Positions 62,853 through 64,000 of a DNA stretch of 64,000 bases are shown here, piece by piece. This DNA is from Streptococcus suis. Lineage in GTDB: Bacteria > Bacillota > Bacilli > Lactobacillales > Streptococcaceae. Under the pieces are notes generated by a model, which searched no databases, had not been told where the DNA came from, and saw only the letters and a list, made by a program, of their open reading frames with translations. Within the stretch, counting starts at the first letter, position 1, and each line of letters begins with the position of its first letter. The translations under genes and the position numbers were made by a program. The stretch covers positions 1 through 64,000 of the forward strand of contig NZ_JAMWEL010000013.1 of NCBI RefSeq assembly GCF_024509555.1. The letters are read 5' to 3'.

Positions 62853-63317
62853 TCATTGAGTTTCTGAAACCACACTCGTTGTTAGTCCCCATTGTAACCG
62901 TTCCTGTAATTTGCTAGAAACTTCCAGGCTATTTTGGGAAACGGTTGATGTAATAACCAACTGTTTTTTGTGTTCTTCAATTAGCATTGCGAGTTGCTCT
63001 TCAAGAATCACATCTTTAGGCATTAGATTCAAATCATCAATTAAGATATAGTCAAATTCGGAATTTGTAAGAGTTTCTACTAAATGATAGGTTAAACTGT
63101 CTGCTATTAACAAGATTACCTTATTTTGTTCAGATAGTAGGGCATTGTTTGTAGCATTTAGCAAATGAGATTTCCCAACTCCCTTTTCGCCGTAAATATA
63201 GACTGGATTGTAGCGATTTTTGTCCGCGACAACAGCTTTTAATGCGGCAATAGACCAAGCATTTCCATCATTGACCGAAAAATTCTCAAATGTCTGATTC
63301 TTGTTGATTCGTTTCAT
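62853..63317 (-). CDS. Orphan miniature DnaA-like AAA+ ATPase
   Basis: A 154-residue protein matching the core of DnaA domain III. Residues 10-24 (FENFSVNDGNAWSIA) equal the DnaA domain III entry, Walker A is GEKGVGKS at 43-50, Walker B LIDD at 92-95, sensor 1 VITSTVS near 121-127, and QERLQWGL at 138-145 aligns with the DnaA arginine-finger box, with Arg140 as the finger. Domains I and II, the lid and the DNA-binding domain IV are absent. Hda-like regulators are longer. ATG follows GAGGTATAAAAG. It may regulate DnaA, act as a loader for a mobile element, or be defunct; the intact motifs argue against decay. Confidence 0.75.
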   Translation of the reverse strand: MKRINKNQTFENFSVNDGNAWSIAALKAVVADKNRYNPVYIYGEKGVGKSHLLNATNNALLSEQNKVILLIADSLTYHLVETLTNSEFDYILIDDLNLMPKDVILEEQLAMLIEEHKKQLVITSTVSQNSLEVSSKLQERLQWGLTTSVVSETQ

Positions 63318-63384
63318 CTTTTATACCTCATTTTTTAATAAGTTTATTATAAAAGATTCCATAGACAATATTTGTCCACCTGAT

Positions 63385-64000
63385 CTACTTGTCATAATTT
63401 TGCTGCATTCTTTTAAGAAAATTCTTCATATCATTTACTAAAGATTGAGGTGATAAAACTTTTAAAGCATCTGCTTGACTCAACAACCAACGTTTCAAGC
63501 CTGGTGTGTCTTGACTGATAAATTCAATCACAGCTCCGTCTGGTGTATGTTCAATAATCCTAGCAGTTGGAAATTGATCAGTTACAATGGTAGGGTCATA
63601 GGCAAATTGAACTCTAATCGTCAACTCTCGTCCCATAAATGGATCAACACGTTTGTTCCGTACTTCGCCATCACGAAACTTCCTTCCATAAGAAATCTGT
63701 GGTTTCTTTTCTTTTGATACTTTCCAATCTATAATTCTATCCAATTTTAAGGTCATGTACGATTCAAAAGTCAAATTAAATGCAACAACATAAAAGTAAT
63801 GTACATCATAGTAAAGGGATACAGGAAGAATCGTATGTTGTTTTTCAGTATTATAAGGTGACTGATACCGAATATCTAGAACCAACTCTTTACGTATCAT
63901 TTCCGACCATTCCCAAATTTTATCAATCCGATTTTGAGTATCAGACAGTGGCGCATAATTTAGCAATTCACTTGCAATAATCTGATAAATCTCTTTTTGT
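63385..64000 (-). CDS. WYL-domain transcriptional regulator, truncated by the window edge
   Basis: At least 205 residues are visible; the frame is open to the end of the window, so the N-terminal helix-turn-helix lies outside. The visible part has the WYL core (VLDIRYQSPYN, LPVSLYYDVHYFYVVAFN, FESYMTLKLDRI) and the C-terminal WCX extension (LTIRVQFAYDPTIV, GAVIEF, WLLSQADALKVLSPQSLVNDMKNFL). WYL regulators sense nucleic acids or second messengers and often control defence islands, which fits the neighbours. Confidence 0.88.
   Translation of the reverse strand, partial: QKEIYQIIASELLNYAPLSDTQNRIDKIWEWSEMIRKELVLDIRYQSPYNTEKQHTILPVSLYYDVHYFYVVAFNLTFESYMTLKLDRIIDWKVSKEKKPQISYGRKFRDGEVRNKRVDPFMGRELTIRVQFAYDPTIVTDQFPTARIIEHTPDGAVIEFISQDTPGLKRWLLSQADALKVLSPQSLVNDMKNFLKRMQQNYDK

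Noticed and set aside
63364..63376. GACAA-TATTTGTC-type inverted repeat between the WYL and mini-DnaA genes
   Set aside because: Only five base pairs per arm in AT-rich sequence; not enough to call an operator or DnaA box.

Overview
The window looks like a low-GC streptococcal chromosome, most likely Streptococcus suis or a close relative. Reasons: two giant cell-wall proteins with SIRK-type signal peptides and LPxTG anchors, separate coaB and coaC genes, a streptococcal DUF5960 gene, an IS200-type element, and extended -10 promoters (TGnTATAAT) throughout. The species is inferred from gene content, not from a database search. No rRNA, tRNA or CRISPR array was seen.

Layout. 1-10.9 kb: a 3521-residue mucin-binding adhesin made mostly of tandem repeats. 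11.4-13.7 kb: the helicase gene pcrA. 13.9-18 kb: a shikimate operon with two tandem DAHP synthases, then aroE and aroB. 18-22 kb, convergent: an ABC importer of the TrpXYZ type with two tandem substrate-binding lipoproteins. Its 5' leader holds a Tyr/Phe-rich leader peptide and an attenuator-like terminator, the strongest regulatory find here. 22.1-30.4 kb: an amino-sugar locus (lacD, nagA and a surface GH20 hexosaminidase) with a consensus promoter, a NagR-like operator and a cre-like site. 30.8-35.3 kb: a second aromatic operon (RlmI-like methyltransferase, aroD, aroC, tyrA, YlbF-family). 35.5-37.7 kb: a lipoteichoic acid synthase-like protein whose stop codon lies inside a 354-bp interspersed repeat. 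38.4-42 kb: two duplicated MFS transporters plus an ArsR-type regulator. 42.2-49.3 kb: a short terminated RNA, a DUF1846 protein, fhs, coaB-coaC-ECF transporter and pgmA.

From about 49.3 kb to the end the DNA looks accessory: an IS200-type element, a three-gene operon with a CbxX-type AAA+ ATPase, a Sel1/zinc/nucleotidyltransferase cassette, a secreted nuclease, a zinc-ribbon protein and a broken yolD/DUF5960 locus next to a possible recombinase remnant. The last 4.6 kb holds a pair of DUF262 proteins (one with an HNH-like C-terminus), a 40-residue protein, an orphan miniature DnaA ATPase and a WYL-domain regulator cut by the window edge. This looks like a defence or mobile-element island.

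The aromatic genes fit together. DAHP synthase, AroE, AroB, AroD, AroC and TyrA cover most of the route to chorismate and tyrosine, and the importer between them carries a Tyr/Phe-sensing leader, so uptake may be tuned to charged tRNA-Tyr or tRNA-Phe. In the amino-sugar locus the surface hexosaminidase would release hexosamines that NagA deacetylates; LacD would cleave tagatose-1,6-bisphosphate if the sugar is GalNAc.
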